Shown: positions 11,701 through 25,180, counted from the stretch's first letter. The stretch is DNA of 64,000 nt from Anagrus nilaparvatae (GCA_022575985.1 JAKSXM010000246.1:10248001-10312000); one strand, 5' to 3'. Numbers and translations: made by a program. Notes: generated by a model from the sequence alone, not told the origin.

Positions 11701-14644
11701 CAATATGTTCGATTGAAAATTCTTTCCTAATATCAAATTTGAAAATATAGGGTACCTAACAATTTCTTAATCGTCGCTCTAAACTAAATAAACATAACTT
11801 TAATTTTTTAATCAAATGAAACTCGTCTTTAACACAAAATATATCAGAACAGTTTAGTATGTATCGCATTATAAGGAAGAAGTTCATTAACCTTGACCAT
11901 GATATCATCGTTTTATATTATTATTATATATGATACACACAGACTCGTATATTACAGCACTTCTTTGCAGAAAAAAATCACGATTGTGTAATGATTACAT
12001 AAAAATTTTATATATTTGGAGCATTCCATATTAAATTAACAAAAAAAATCAATTTTTTTAATTATTTAACATTTCTTTAGCTACTTTTTTGTAGACATAA
12101 TTACTTGGTATTGTAAGTGTTATTAAAAATATAAACACACAAATACCCGAAATTTCAGGTCAAGGTAAAAGAGAAAAATTTGAAGTACTTAATTTATATT
12201 TTGAGGGTTTAGAACAGTAACAATCGTTAATAAAAAAAAGTAAAATTTTACAATTTTTTTTTCTTAATTCTGTTACTGAAAGTTTAATAAGAAAAAAATT
12301 AAAAGTTTTTAAAACAAAAATATTATTTAATATATCAATTTTATCAGAAAACAAAAAAATGTACAACTTTTATATTTCTATTTAAAACTTGATTTATATC
12401 TCATTATATTAAACAAGATTTTTTTTTGTTGTTGAAAGGAAAGAATGGAAAAAAAGTACAAGATTTATGTAATTAAAACTTTTTTCTTATATAACTATTT
12501 TTTTCTTAATTAATCAAATAATTATTTTTTTTTAATACTTTTTTAATCAGTAATTAGAAGTACTTTTCTTTGATACTTAAAATTATAAAAAGTTAGGTAT
12601 TGTAAAAAAAACTATTAAACAAATTTTTATTACAAAATTTTGATGATTTTTTAAAAAGTAATTTTTGTTTTTTTACGATATTTTGTAAGAAATATCTTTA
12701 TTTTTTTTGTTGCAATAAATAATTAGACTTTATTTTAGCACTAAAATGATTTTGAATAAATTTATGTTTAGATGTGTAATTTTCTCTGCTTTCAAAATTA
12801 TTTAAATTTTTAGGCGCCATTTATGGAATATTTTTTTATTAAAATTATATGCCTTGCAAACAAACAAATAAAAGAAGATTTTATGAGAAGAAAAAATATA
12901 TAAGAGAGAACAAGTCATCGTCAATGTGTCATTGAACTTAAATATTGCGTGTGAAATTTATTTTATGTAATAATATTTTTTAACAAATTTTTACAAAAAA
13001 AATTTACAATTTTTATTTGAAGATTATTGTAAATATTGATATAGACGGTTGACAAATGTTTGAGGATGAATTTATTTGATGATTTACAGCGAAAATTGGA
13101 CTTTTGTGGATTTAGTAAATTTCTGGGCCCCATTTTTTCGACACTGAATAAAAATTACGGAAAATACTACTTCAATTTTACTATGACGATCTTTTTTAGG
13201 CAAATTTAAGATTTTTCTACTTTTTTTGTACGGCTTTTTGAAAACCTTTTAATTTTTGCTTGAAAAGATGCAAAATTTCCGAAGAAATCCAAAAATCTAA
13301 TTGAAAAATTCCAAAATTTTTATCCAATCCCAAAAAAAAGGATCTATCTTTTATGCTATTCTTTTACCAAGACATTTTTCCCCACAATTTCTAACAGTAC
13401 ACCCAATTCAATAAAATTCCCCTGCCAACACAAAATTGCATAATCATAAATAACCTCTGAACTATTTCAAAACAAGAATCAAGTTGACAAGCAAAAATTC
13501 TTAAAAAAATACTCATTAAAAAATCTATATAAAGGGATCTATTATCTATTGAAATGAATCTTGATAATTCCGTCAATTTAATTCAACTAAAATAAATAAC
13601 TCGAATGCTATTAGAGAGAAAGGACATTTTTTTATTCTTTGATCTAAAACCGATAAATAAATGTTTTACGAAACATTATTTATAGTCAAATATTCTTATT
13701 TCTAATACTTTAAATACTCAGTGTAGAATTTAATCGCATCAATGAATTTTTTATAAAAATCCATCAATTAAAACCAATAATTCTTTGGATTTAAAAAAAA
13801 ATAATTATTTTCTGGATACAATACGTGCTTAAACTAAAACAATAGCAATAAAAAAAGAAACCTTATTTTTTTCGATTAACTTTTAAATCCTACTGAGATT
13901 CGTTTAAACTTACGTGAGAGTAAAATAAATTAAAAAAAAAAGTACACTGATAAAAAATTCATAAACTAGAAAAAACTCAAAGAAAATAACATCCTTTTTT
14001 CATAATTACATTTGAAATTCTGCCTTATAGGTGTTATAAATCAGATTGTTAATAATCTATATGGAGTATTTTACGATACTTTTAAAAAAAAAGTCTAAAA
14101 ATAGAAAAAAATTAAATTACAAAGCATAAAAAACTTGAATAATAAATCCTTTCGCTTGTAATAAACGAAGGCATAGAATTATTATTTATTATTATTATGC
14201 ATTTATAAAGTAACTATAACGACGAGAAAGTTAGTATATAAAAAATATTGTAAGTGTAGAGGGAGTCAATTTTATTTTTTTTTGAAGAAAATCGTGTGAA
14301 AGATACAAGACTTTCATTATGTGTCTTTTTTTAAGTAGAAAATTTATCTATTAATGACATGTCAAACATTATTATTGGCTGGTTTTTTTATTAAATTTTG
14401 TTGTGTAATCATTTAGGTTTTAATTTGGGTTGTGTAATTTTTTTTAATTTATGGGTATATTAGACGTTATTTAGATACTTTTAAGTAGGAACAACGAATT
14501 TGTAAAAATTAAATTTGTATTTAGTCTTATGTGCTCAAATGCATACTAAAGAAACTTATCTAGAACTGTAAAAAACTAATTTTCACCTGGTAATCAAAAA
14601 TCTAAGTAATTTTTAAAATCTAGTGCTAAACTTATCAAATCATA
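8761..14644. other. AT-rich noncoding DNA
   Basis: No gene recognised. Short frames at 11198-11380 and 11438-11671 are Lys/Phe/Ile-rich, as random AT-rich DNA gives. A degenerate inverted pair of ACCCG/CGGGT-rich blocks lies at 10300-10590 and is listed separately. Confidence 0.5.
10296..10585. repeat. Degenerate CGGGTACC-type inverted repeat remnant
   Basis: A block at 10310-10340 rich in GGGTACC and GACCCGG is mirrored at 10530-10575 by ACCCGAT, CGGACCCG and TTCGGGTAACC. Similar blocks lie at 41735-41880 and 54975-55050. This looks like an old dispersed element family with CGGGT motifs. Class unknown. Confidence 0.4.
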
Positions 14645-15030
14645 CACTGTAAAAACTTTCTTAGATTTACAAAATAAGTAGAATTTTTTCGAAATATTAG
14701 TAAATTTTCAAAAAATTTTGCAAATATTCGATAAAAATCGAAAATTTACTAAATTTAGTACATTATCGAAAAATTCGAGAATCCTAGATTTTTTTTTTGT
14801 CATTTTACGAAAAAAGTTGTGAATTCACAACTATTTTTTGAAAATTTACAACTATTTTTTGTAAATTTTCGAGAAAAAAATTGTATATTGTCAATTTTTC
14901 TTGCGAATTCATAAAAAAATAGTAAATTTACGATTTTTTTTCGAATATTTACAAATTTTTTCGGAAATTTACTAATTTTTCGAAAATGTTTTAATTTTTT
15001 TTTAATATAAGAAAGTTACTTTTTACAGTG
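14645..15030. mobile_element. MITE with CACTGTAAAAA termini and TA target duplication
   Basis: Termini CACTGTAAAAACTTTCTTA and its mirror, which reads CACTGTAAAAAGTAACTTTC from the other end, are flanked by TA on both sides (14643-14644 and 15031-15032). This fits a nonautonomous Tc1/mariner-type element of 386 bp. The interior is a set of AATTTACAA and TTCGAAAAT-like repeats with no coding capacity. A related partial end begins at 48760. Confidence 0.7.
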
Positions 15031-17347
15031 TATATTATAAATAATTAACAGTAATCATCAAATGAAATATAGATCCATTGAAACAAAACACCTCTTTGAC
15101 TCTCCTACAATCACATAATAGAAAATCCATCAAAAGGTATCGAAATTGATACCCCTCGTAATTAATTAAATATATTTTAATTAAAGAGTATTAAAATAAT
15201 AAAAATTAAATTAAATAGTCATTCATAATTATCCATGCTTGTTTTTTCCTTCTTACAAAAAAACACACACGGAAGAGTCTGCAGTATCATGCGCCAATCT
15301 TAAAAATTTTTTATAAGAGAAAGATATCTTTGTCGGTTACTTTTGGTCTATTAATATATTATAAGAAATTATAAATTAAACAAGTTTTATATGTAGTTAA
15401 GTTTAAAGCGAAAGCAAATACGTAACTTATAATCCTTGTAATATTATATAAAAAAATTTTTTAAACGAACACGCGAAGTAAATTAGAAAGACTTTTGCTT
15501 GTTACTATGGTTTTTTACTGATCGAATGAAAATATTACTTTTTATTGTGATTTATTGGTAATATTTTCTTTTTTGCTTGGGGTTTAATTTATGATTTTTA
15601 ATTAGTTTTAGTGAGGTTTTTTTTTAGAAATTACTACTGTCACCAAATACTTAAATATCGAATATTTCGAACTGTTCAGAAGAATTTTTCAAAAAGAATG
15701 TGCCAAAAGAAACTTTTTATTTTTATCAAAAGTTTTTGTCTTGAAAGCCTAAAATTACTGTCACCAAAAATTTCAAACTATAAAACACTTTCTTAAAAAC
15801 TTTTCAATAGCAAATTACTGTCACCCAAAAAATTGAAATATCCTTAGAAATTTCAAATTTGTCTCCTAAACTTCTGTCACCAAAAACCATAAGACTAAAA
15901 TTTCTAACCACCACCTGGATTTCCCCATATACACTAGATTAGCTAAAACCTATTATCCTTTTCTTTATTCGGATCTTAACGATCTTATAGTTAATTTCTT
16001 TCATTTTTTTTTACCTAACATTTCTTCCTACTTTACCACAGCTTCTCTGTATAAAACAGTTGACTATAGTATAATAATACTTCCTCATTCCAATGTGTCT
16101 GACTTCTTATTTTCTGTTCTTGTCTCTTTTTTTTTATATTATCTTCTCTATGAGTTCCTTTTTTTTCAACTCTTATAATTTTTCTTTTCAAAGTATATTT
16201 TTTTATAATATTTATTTACAACTTCTATGTGTGTGTGTGTGTATTCAAGATTTAATTATAAATAAACTTAGTAGTGTATAGAAAAATAGAATTTTAATTC
16301 TAAAAATTGCGAGGAAAAAGAAAAATTAATTATTTATGCAATGTTAAACTGCATTTTTAAAATGTACTTATGAATTTGTTAAAAAATTAAATTCTTTTTG
16401 AATTTTTTATAGTGCTTTAATACTCATTAAATAAAAAGTTTATTAAAAGCTCTTACTAAAAAAAATTTTTTTAATTCGTCAAAAAATTATTCTACTTTTT
16501 TTAATAATATTTTAAAAGCATTATAATTATATGCATTTGCATGTTAAACTTATCACTTGAATATATTATGTGGCATCTTTTTTTTTGCATTTAGTGTACT
16601 TGTTTAACAATTCAAAAGTTGTGTTCACACGTATGTTTTAAAAGTTGTTGTATCTATGAAGTATGTTTGATATTTGTTGAAATAATTTTTACAGTTTTTA
16701 AATATTTTAGTTATTTTGAAGTTTTTATTGTAAATTGAAGTATGTTTTTTATTTTTGGGGAATAATTGACTTGTAAATATTTAACAAAATAAAAAATGAA
16801 TAGTTACTGTATTTAAGGTAGTTTTATGTTTTAAGGATCCTTTATTGCAAAGCTTTGTTCTTATTAACTTTGAGTACTAATTTTATCAAGATAAAAAAGT
16901 CTTGATTAATTAAGTACCTCAAAAATTAATGAAATTTCAAGCGCTAATATCTCCGTCAGTAGTCAATAAATTTTCAAAATTTTTTTTTAAATTTTAAGGG
17001 ACACATAACATGATCAATGGCTAAAAATATTAAACATTCCAGAAGTTTCGATCTCCAGAAATTTTTACCCAAAAAATGCTATTTCTATCCACCTGATTCA
17101 ACCTTAAACAGATTCGTTGATGGTTGAATAAATGTATCTTTGGATGATTCTAAAAAAATACTACAAGATCTTAGTATACTAAAAATCAGTCTTTTATTTA
17201 AATTCAAAAATCGAATTTTAAATATTAAAAAATAAAATTAAATAATTTTTTTTAGTTATTTTTGTAATTAATCTAAACAAAATTTTAATATTTTTGAATT
17301 TACAACCACTATATTAAAAATATTCGCTCCAAAATTTTTTTGAATTA
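15031..17347. other. AT-rich noncoding DNA with one small tandem repeat
   Basis: Apart from the CTGTCACC tandem repeat (15630-15890) and a short GT run near 16229-16243, nothing is recognised. The frames at 15611-15796 and 16093-16281 are Phe/Tyr-rich and overlap these repeats. Confidence 0.5.
15630..15895. repeat. Degenerate tandem repeat of about 60 bp with CTGTCACCAAA box
   Basis: CTGTCACC(A/C)AA occurs at 15637, 15758, 15818 and 15874, with a weaker copy (TGTGCCAAA) near 15698. Spacings are close to 60 bp. Sequence between boxes has diverged, while the box itself is kept. Confidence 0.55.
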
Positions 17348-17386
17348 TTTTCTCGCAAGTGAAATGATTCGCTAAGTATATATAAG
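17348..17386 (+). promoter_or_regulatory. Promoter-like module P1 (GCAA class)
   Basis: TCTCGCAAGTGAAATG at 17351, TATATAAG at 17379 (28 bp later; an overlapping TATA begins two bases earlier). A start about 30 bp past the TATA would lie near 17409 and would meet a T5 run at 17425, giving a very short RNA if polymerase III stops there. Confidence 0.7.
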
Positions 17387-17717
17387 AAAGTAAACTGTCG
17401 TTTAAAAATATACAATTCTAATTATTTTTCTAGGTAAATACTAAAATGTTATCTTTTTTTTTAATAGTAAGTAATAAAAGGGTGTTCAAAGTTGATTAAA
17501 TAAAATTTCTTATTAATTTTGCTGATAATTATCTATTAAGAATGTAATGAAGTTAACAGTATCTTTTTTTCTGGATTTTTTGAATCGATCACAAAAATTA
17601 TTTCAAAATCAAATTCTAATTGTGAATAAAAATATCAATTATTTTTCAAAATAATTTATAAACACAATTTTATTTTCTTATCTTTTGTAATATTACATAA
17701 TTTAATTTTAAAATAAC

Positions 17718-17756
17718 TTTCTCGCAAGTGAAATGCTTTCGGTAGAGTATATAAAA
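17718..17756 (+). promoter_or_regulatory. Promoter-like module P2 (GCAA class)
   Basis: Same box, TCTCGCAAGTGAAATG at 17720, with TATATAAA at 17748. Only 370 bp downstream of P1 on the same strand. The two share the 16-bp box but little flanking sequence. Confidence 0.7.
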
Positions 17757-19714
17757 AATTAAGCATTCTTTATCGAGTAATTGGTTTTAATATCTTATCT
17801 CTATTTAAACTCAAATTATCTCTATTGCGTATAAGTTTCATGTATTGGAAAATAGTCTGGTTTTTCGGCCGTTTCTCGTGAGCACTGGATGTATCGTAGC
17901 CTTTTTTTTTTGAAACTGAAATATTTGGCCATGTTCATGTATAACGTGTCCCAATGAAAGGATTGTAATAAATTATTTCCTTCAAGCTGACGTTGACGTT
18001 TTAATGTGTGTTTTTGAACAAAAAAATAGCAATAAGTTTATTCTAAAAAAATATAGCTTCGAATTACCGCCATTAAAAAAAATACTGTTCTTTTTAGCTA
18101 AACTCCAGCTTACTTTAGGCCTATTCAAAGCCTATTACTGATCTATGCCTATAAGTAAAAAATCTTAACAAAATTATTAAGAAGATCTAATAGTTTAGCA
18201 TTTCTTTTTATATTAATTTAATTTATAAAAATAACAATTTAATACTCATTTAAGAACTGATCTCAAGTTCTTATTTATATCCTCAAAAAAAACACATAAT
18301 TTAAAATTACCGACTCTTACGTAATAACAAAACTCGTTTAAAAAAAAAACAAGATATATATTACAATTTTTTTTTTCATTTTCATGGAAAAGCTCATATA
18401 CATTAAATCACGTTTTTCCTTGCTTCTTCTTTTTCTCTATATATATATTTCTTTCAAGTTCTTTTAAGACTCTTTTATAAGTGTGTGCTTTTTCTTGATT
18501 ACACATATATATAAATACAGCACATATGTCTCAAAAAAGGAATAAAAAAACAAGAAGACATATAAACAGACTTGACTAGTTTTAACCCACTAAAGACCAA
18601 AAATGATGCACTTCGTTTTTTATACTAAGAATAACTTGTAAGTTTCCGCATTGCATTTATTATTACACAGATTATTTTTAGCCATTATATATATATATGA
18701 TTTATGTATGCATAAATAAATAAATAAATTTTTAGTATTACATAAAAAAAATCTATTTTGCAACAAAAAAAAAAGGTATATAAACCAAAAAAATAAGTAA
18801 AAAAATTATATTTATTTACTGCACTATAACCTTTTACCTTTTATAGATTGTAAATTTAATAGATTGCAAAAGAGTTTAGTTTTTAAATTGTCACGATTTC
18901 GCACGAAATACATAATAGTGAAAAATCCCTTTCGCCAAAGTTTCATCTTCTGCCTTTAAGGTATAATATGAAAGTTTGATAGTTGATAGTTTATTTTTTT
19001 TTAGAATATATGCTCTCGTAATATGTTTTGAAAAAAAAATTTTTTTTTTTAAATAACAGCCTTTTGTTCTGTAACGGGATTTTAATGGGACATGAAGACA
19101 TTGTGCAATTTTTTTTTTAAAAAAACGTGTTTATAAAATAGATAAATTGTTTATACTATTAAAGAGAAATAAAAATAACTAACTTAAATATATATAACAT
19201 GAAATTTGTTATTTATTAACGAGCATGATGCATTACTTGTTATTATTGTTATTGTTGTTTAAATTTTATTTAATTAAAGCTTTTATTTATTTTTTACTCT
19301 TTTTGTAACAAGATTTCGAAATGAAAAACTAATTTTTTTATTTTATGGATCTTGCGGGTCTGTTGCAATATTTTAATAAAAAAGAAGCATCTTTTTTTTA
19401 ATAGGTTAAGTTTATACATTAGATGTAATGATATTTTTTAAAAAGCGTTTTCGCAAATTTTAGAAAATCAATGAAATCAAAAATGATAGGTTTTAATATC
19501 TCAAAAAATATTTAGTAAAAAATTGTGCACTCAAAGAATTTGGAATCTTAAATATAGAGTATTTACTTTGCGCAAGATTTAGAATATTGTGCCCCCTAAA
19601 TTCATGTAAATAACAGATAATTAACATGGATTTTAAAAAGGATATTATTTGTAATTTAATTATTAAGAGTAAATCATTATATATTCAGTAACTAGATAAA
19701 TGCAAATGTTTGAA

Positions 19715-19756
19715 CTTATATATATACCTTAACGAAATCATTTCATTTGCGAGAAA
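19715..19756 (-). promoter_or_regulatory. Promoter-like module P3 (GCAA class)
   Basis: Reads toward lower coordinates: TCTCGCAAATGAAATG from 19754, extended TATATATATAAG from 19726. The left side of the wider unit (towards 20240) shares landmarks with P4 and P5. Confidence 0.7.
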
Positions 19757-21224
19757 AAAAACTTTATAAAAACTTTTATTATTAAAGCAATAATAATATA
19801 CAATAATAAAACAGTAGTTATCAAAAAAACCATATTTAAAAAAAAAACAATGCATACGTAATTTATATAGATCATGAAGCATGTAAATTTGTTTTTATTT
19901 GTTTCAAATAACTCGGAGATAAATTTTATAACAAACTTCATGAAAGTACTTGAGATAAATAAGAAAAATTCACAGCAAGGAGAAATAATAATTCTAGTTT
20001 TATAGTTTTAAGAAAATATTTTAGTACATATCAAAAGTAACATTCATTCAACCGTTTAAAAAATCTTAATTTTAAAACTCTTAATTCTAGAAGGCATCTT
20101 GAATAAAGGATGGTAAACTATCATTTTGGAAAAGAAATTGGTAAAAAATATGGAAAGTAATACAGTTTTTAGTATAAGTTAATAGTATCGAAAATTTATT
20201 AAGAATAGTTCTTTCATGCTGGTGATTAAATTTATATTTTGAATCTTGAAGCCTTAATAATTTTAAACAAAAAAAAATAATTTTTAGTTCCTAAAATCCT
20301 TATATTTTATATTCCTTTATCAAAATTATTTTAACCCCCCCGAAAAGGGTTAAAATTTGAATAATTTTATTTCTCTCTACTTCCGGTCAATTATTAAATA
20401 TGTATTCATTCCAATTTTTATAGTTGAATTAAAATCCTTTGTTGTAAAAATACCCCATTGAGTTCATTTGATGGAAATTTACACTAGAATTTATGTATAC
20501 TGTAAATAATTTCCATAACCTGGGATATTATTTATTTTTGTGACTGTGTGTGTCAGAATTTGTTATGAAAGATTTAAATTTAATTCATCTTTCGGAAATA
20601 CAGATATAATCGGATATAATATAAAACCCATGAAACAGATTCACGAAATCAGGGTATCGGGCTGCCGAGAATTACGCAACAGTAATATTTATAATGTTTT
20701 TTGCAATGCTTACTAAATCTTAAAATAAATTAAAACTTAGCTAAAGATGATAGTAAATTTAAAGTAAAAAATTCCAACATTATAAGATCATTCATGCCTA
20801 TGACTCATTGGGCAAAACTTATTATAATATTTCAAACAATAATACTAGATACCGTCAACGACGGGTAGAGCGAAGCTGATCATATTTAAAATAGTTTAAA
20901 TAATTTTAAAATTTTTCGGTTTTACAAGCTTTGCTCAGATTGAGCTTAAATATCAATATTTAACGTGTCAATCAGACGTAAAATTCATTAATAATAATTA
21001 TTATAACTCATTCGATAATCTGTGAGTATAAATAAAACAAATCAACTTAAAAATTTTAATTCATTTTAAAACATTTTTTTATAATGCACTTCACTGCAAA
21101 AATAAAGTTTTTGTTTTTTCTGAGTTTTAATATTTTTTTTTTATAATTAAAAAAGGATGTTCGATACATTCGTAACACCAAATAACTCAAAATTCTAATG
21201 CATCAGTTTATTATGTTTAAAAAA
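19757..21224. other. AT-rich noncoding DNA upstream of P3
   Basis: No gene seen; the overlapping Tyr/Phe-rich frames at 19685-19941 are shadows of AT-rich DNA across P3. A CATTCATTCAACCGTTTAAA landmark at about 20041 recurs upstream of P5 and, weaker, of P4. Confidence 0.5.
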
Positions 21225-21638
21225 TAGGCCGAAACGCCTGTATTTATTCCAGCAGGCCTTCTGGGCCTAGAAACGAAGGATTTAATGTTATTAAATAGGG
21301 TTTTTTGATAAATTTCACAGAAATTCTGCAACCTTTCTAATTAAACAAAACACTTCTGGTTGGCACCATTTTTTTGTGCAAGCGTCACTTTTTATGCCCC
21401 AAAAACTGCAATTTTTTATCACAAATTCTCATACCTTTGTAGTCCATTAAATCCCATAATGACCAATTTTTCAATTGCTTCCAAAAATGCAATTTTTGAA
21501 AACAAAGGCTTTTAGATCTCAACATTTTTGGTTCCTCAATGAGGAACCATTGTAATGCGTCAAATTTTGTTTTTTCATTTTTGGCATATAAGCACGTTTT
21601 GGGACCTCAGGAAGCTAAAAAACCGGATTTTTAAAAAA

Positions 21639-21641
<3 letters not shown>

Positions 21642-21689
<48 letters not shown>

Positions 21690-21698
21690 TGTGTGTGT
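21642..21698. repeat. GT dinucleotide microsatellite
   Basis: About 57 bp of GT repeats with one GA interruption near the right end, inside the foldback element. The His/Thr-rich frame on the minus strand here is only this repeat translated. Confidence 0.95.
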
Positions 21699-21785
21699 AA
21701 CCGGTGATATTTCACAACTATTATGGAATTAAGAATTTTCAAAAATTTTTTCATCAATTGAAAAAATCTCAAACTACTTTTTTTT

Positions 21786-22215
21786 TTTTTTAATTTGAAT
21801 GTAATACCTCATTTATTTCCATGAAAGTACTTATATTTAAAAGTAATATTTTTACTCGATATCTCGAATCTGATAATTAATTTTTTGAAAATTTTTCTTT
21901 CAAAATTTTCGTCACAAAAAAGTACAAAAAATACCAAATTTTTTTTCTCTTTCGACGAGAAACCTAATTTATTTCTATGAGAGTACTAGTTTTAGAAAGT
22001 TCGTTTATAGTAATTTTTTGGATCTGATACCGAATTTTTTCAAAATTTTTTTCTGAAATTCAAAAAAACAAAAAAATTAAAAAAAGTGCAATATTTTTTT
22101 TTTTTTGTGTGTGTAATACTTCATTTAGTTCCATGAAAGTACTTATATTTGAAAATATGGTTTTTATTTGATATCTCGAATCTGATAATTAATTTTTTTT
22201 TAAATTTGTTCCAAA
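21786..22215. repeat. Three diverged direct repeats of about 165 bp
   Basis: Units near 21790, 21955 and 22105 share the order: T run, AATACCTCATTTA or equivalent, CCATGAAAGTACT, a TATTT stretch, ATCTCGAATCTGATA, AATTTTTT. They lie inside the foldback element. Confidence 0.55.
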
Positions 22216-22775
22216 ATTTTTGATCAATAAAAAAAACGTTTTAAAGTTAATAGAAATGTATGTATGATTGCATGCTTGTAATCGGTGATTTCTGTGGCAG
22301 GGGAACCTTAGTGCCAGCTAGTTGGCAGGGTATTTTATATTCTCTTGTTTGATTTGCTTGAGTTGTTTTTGAGTTATGATTTTACAAAGATAGAGATCAA
22401 AATAGATACTTTTTGAAAAATTAAATTTGGGAGTTTATAAATTATTATATCTCGCTAATAAATAAATGAAGAGAGGTAGGAAAGAAATTTTTGTAAACTT
22501 GGACCCAATAAAAATTTTTTGAGACCTAAACCCTTTTCTCTATAGAAAATTGCAATTTTGGCATCAAATAATTGGTCATTTTTGGCAGAAAATGGGTATT
22601 TGGGCTGTTGATAATAACAGTAAGAGAATTATATAAAAAAATAGGCACAACCAGAAGTGTCTGATTTCTTAATGAGGTTGCAGCGTTCTATTAAAAATTA
22701 CCAAAGAACCCTATTTAAAAATATCAAACTCTGTGTTTCTATAGTCCAAGAAGGCTTAATGGCATGAACGGAAGG

Positions 22776-24241
22776 TGGTTGTCATGTTTTTTCAACAAAA
22801 TAAATTATCCATAACCATTTTGTATTATTTGGAGTTCCAAAATTATTAAACTCCCCTCCTAAATAAAAATTTTGTTCTTTAAAAGTATTTTTAAATTCAT
22901 TTAATCTAAGTCTTTCATGGCCAAAATACGGTTAAGTAGTTACCAAAATTTTATTTAAAAAAGAAGCAAATAAAAATAGTCTTTTATCATGTAAAAGTTT
23001 TTTTTTTTCAGTTTCGGAGATAGTATAAACTTTTTGTACTTAGCCATCATAGTCCAATTACGATTTTTGACGTTTATAGTTTCTTAATTTTTCTTTAAAA
23101 AATGTTATTAGTTAGTTATTTTTGACCCTTCTTCTGAAACATTGCAAAAATAAACCCTTAAAATCGGGTAGTTTTTGTTGTTTTCAGGGTGTTGTCATAA
23201 TAATAGCCTAGTTTCTTATGCTATCAAATTTTTGTTGGTTTTAGTTTTTAGTGCAAGTTTTCATTCAAAGTCCGTCAGTTGTAAATTTTTCATGACCAAT
23301 TTTAAAAGAAATCTCTCACCGATAGAATCTAAAAATCAAGTGCCTTAAGTTGCTGCGAAAATTGCAATTATATAATTTTATATTTTATTTATTTAATAAA
23401 ACTAGCCTTTAGCACTTTTATACAAAAGTTTAAACTAGTTAAAAAAATCCTTTGTCGACCAGCTACTTCAGAAGCATTAAAAACATTAGTTTGTAATCAA
23501 TTCTCATATATATTCAACGATAATGGAATTCCGCATAGAATGCATGTGGATAAAATTACATTTTCTTTGAACCAGGTTTAGTCCAATACAATATAATCTT
23601 AAGATTTAAAATATTTTATTTGCATACTTAACGCCATCATATCATAAGCTTCAATTTTATTATTTTTAACTGTCTTTGAATACTTAATTAATTTTACAAT
23701 ACTGATAAGCAACTTGTCGATTTTTGTTAGTGTCCAACTTTGACCCGAAATATTGAGTTTGCAGTTGATTTGATCGCAAATTTGACATCAGATTCTGAAA
23801 GTTGAGACTTTATTACATGGGGATATACATTTTGAAATACATAAATTTTGGTTTTGAAATTAATTTAGTATGCAAAAACAAAACTACACGTAGGTAGATA
23901 AGCTCTTGGGCGTCAAACGTGTAATTAAATAAAATGTCGATTAATGAATAATTAATAAAACTATATCTAGTGTTCTTTTGCATTTTTATGATATTTCACT
24001 GATGCAAAGTTTATGCAAAAGCTATGAAATTTACCGCGCGGATAACATTTAGAAGGTTTTTCACCTGTATGAAGCAAAAGTACAAGAATAAACATGCCTT
24101 TAGAAATACCAGATTGGGCCCGAAAACAATAGGTGTCATTAACTCGATAAAATAAACTCAGTTTTAAAAAATGAAAGCATTCCGCTTGATCGTTTTGGCT
24201 ATATTGTGTCCGAAAGGTGTCGATTTTTGCATCCATTAAGG
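22776..24241. other. AT-rich noncoding DNA
   Basis: No gene recognised in most of it. Its right end runs into the zinc-finger-like remnant frame listed next. Confidence 0.5.
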
Positions 24242-24317
24242 TACACTCAGCGACTTTTTGTATTGTGGCAGCACCAGTGTTAGTGTGTACAATATACCCG
24301 GTATTATAGAGAAACAA
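23967..24317 (-). pseudogene. Possible decayed C2H2 zinc-finger remnant
   Basis: A 116-codon minus-strand frame. Around residues 82-116 it contains HTGEKP, the classic linker between C2H2 fingers, then K-C and a GKF segment, ending in H-x5-H. The second cysteine of the finger is replaced by Arg, the spacing of the final histidines is off, and only this one finger is seen. The first residues lie inside the MITE that begins at 24244. A broken fragment of a zinc-finger gene or transposon-borne finger is possible; chance is not excluded. Confidence 0.3.
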
Positions 24318-24990
24318 AGTTGGTCGTGTGACGCTACCAAATCGGTGAATTACGTGAAATCAGCTGTAGCGATTTTCAAAGTTTATTTTTTATACTTAAA
24401 ATAACATGTTTTTTTTATGATAAAAAATGATTTTATTAACGTTATAATTTTGTTTGTATATTAATTGTTTTTAATATTTTAGGTAAAATAATATTTTTAC
24501 ACGCTTTTATTAGTATATTAGATATGCAAAACTAATATACTAAAAATATTCATATATTTTGATCGAAAAATATGAAGATAAGGATTGATGAAAAGGACAA
24601 AAATCCTTTGCAGATGATAAAATATTTATGTTTTTAAATATTTAAATATGAAAATAATACAATATTAATGTTGCAGAATAATAATATTACGATAATAATA
24701 TCTGCGATCCTAACCTAGAATATTTTAAAATACATGTTTATTTTTTCAAAACTTATAATACCGACTATAATTTAATTAATAATATTTCTCATGCGTATTT
24801 TTTAAGAAAATTGTTTTTTTTACAAAACAATGAACTATTTATCAATAATTATAATGTAACGATAATGAGACAACCGGTTTTTAACTTCTTTACTCAAAAA
24901 GTAATAGTTGGCACTCTCACGATACCAACTATTGACTTACGACAATACAAGCGCTATTGGTGCTGCCACCATACCAAAAGTCGCTGAGTG
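24244..24990. mobile_element. MITE with CACTCAGCGAC termini and TA target duplication
   Basis: The left end CACTCAGCGACTTTTTG and the mirrored right end CACTCAGCGACTTTTGG continue into GTGGCAGCACCA on both sides. TA flanks both ends (24242-24243, 24991-24992). 747 bp, AT-rich interior without a transposase frame. Fits a nonautonomous Tc1/mariner-like element. Confidence 0.7.
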
Positions 24991-25180
24991 TAGAGATTCG
25001 CTCTATAATTAATGTTCCACACGTTAAGTAAAAAATAAGCAGAAGTACCTAAACAAACAACACAAATTTGAAAGTAAATCAATAATGCTTATACGCAAAG
25101 AAAATACCAAGAGTAATATAGTAAGTACTATTTAAAAATTTGATAATTATTTAACATAACTAACTGAGAATTCTTAGTCC

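Larger units (their letters stand above)
21225..22775. mobile_element. Foldback-type nonautonomous element, about 1.5 kb
   Basis: The arms, roughly 21225-21540 and 22480-22775, are imperfect inverted copies. Shared landmarks in order are GGCCTTCTGG, AAATAGGGTT, CTGCAACC, ACACTTCTGGTTG, AATGACCAATT and TTGCAATTTT. Between them lie a GT microsatellite (21642-21698) and three diverged direct repeats. No transposase reading frame, so it would depend on an unknown partner. Confidence 0.65.

Noticed and set aside
21575..21772. His/Thr repeat protein on the minus strand
   Set aside because: It is the GT microsatellite in translation.
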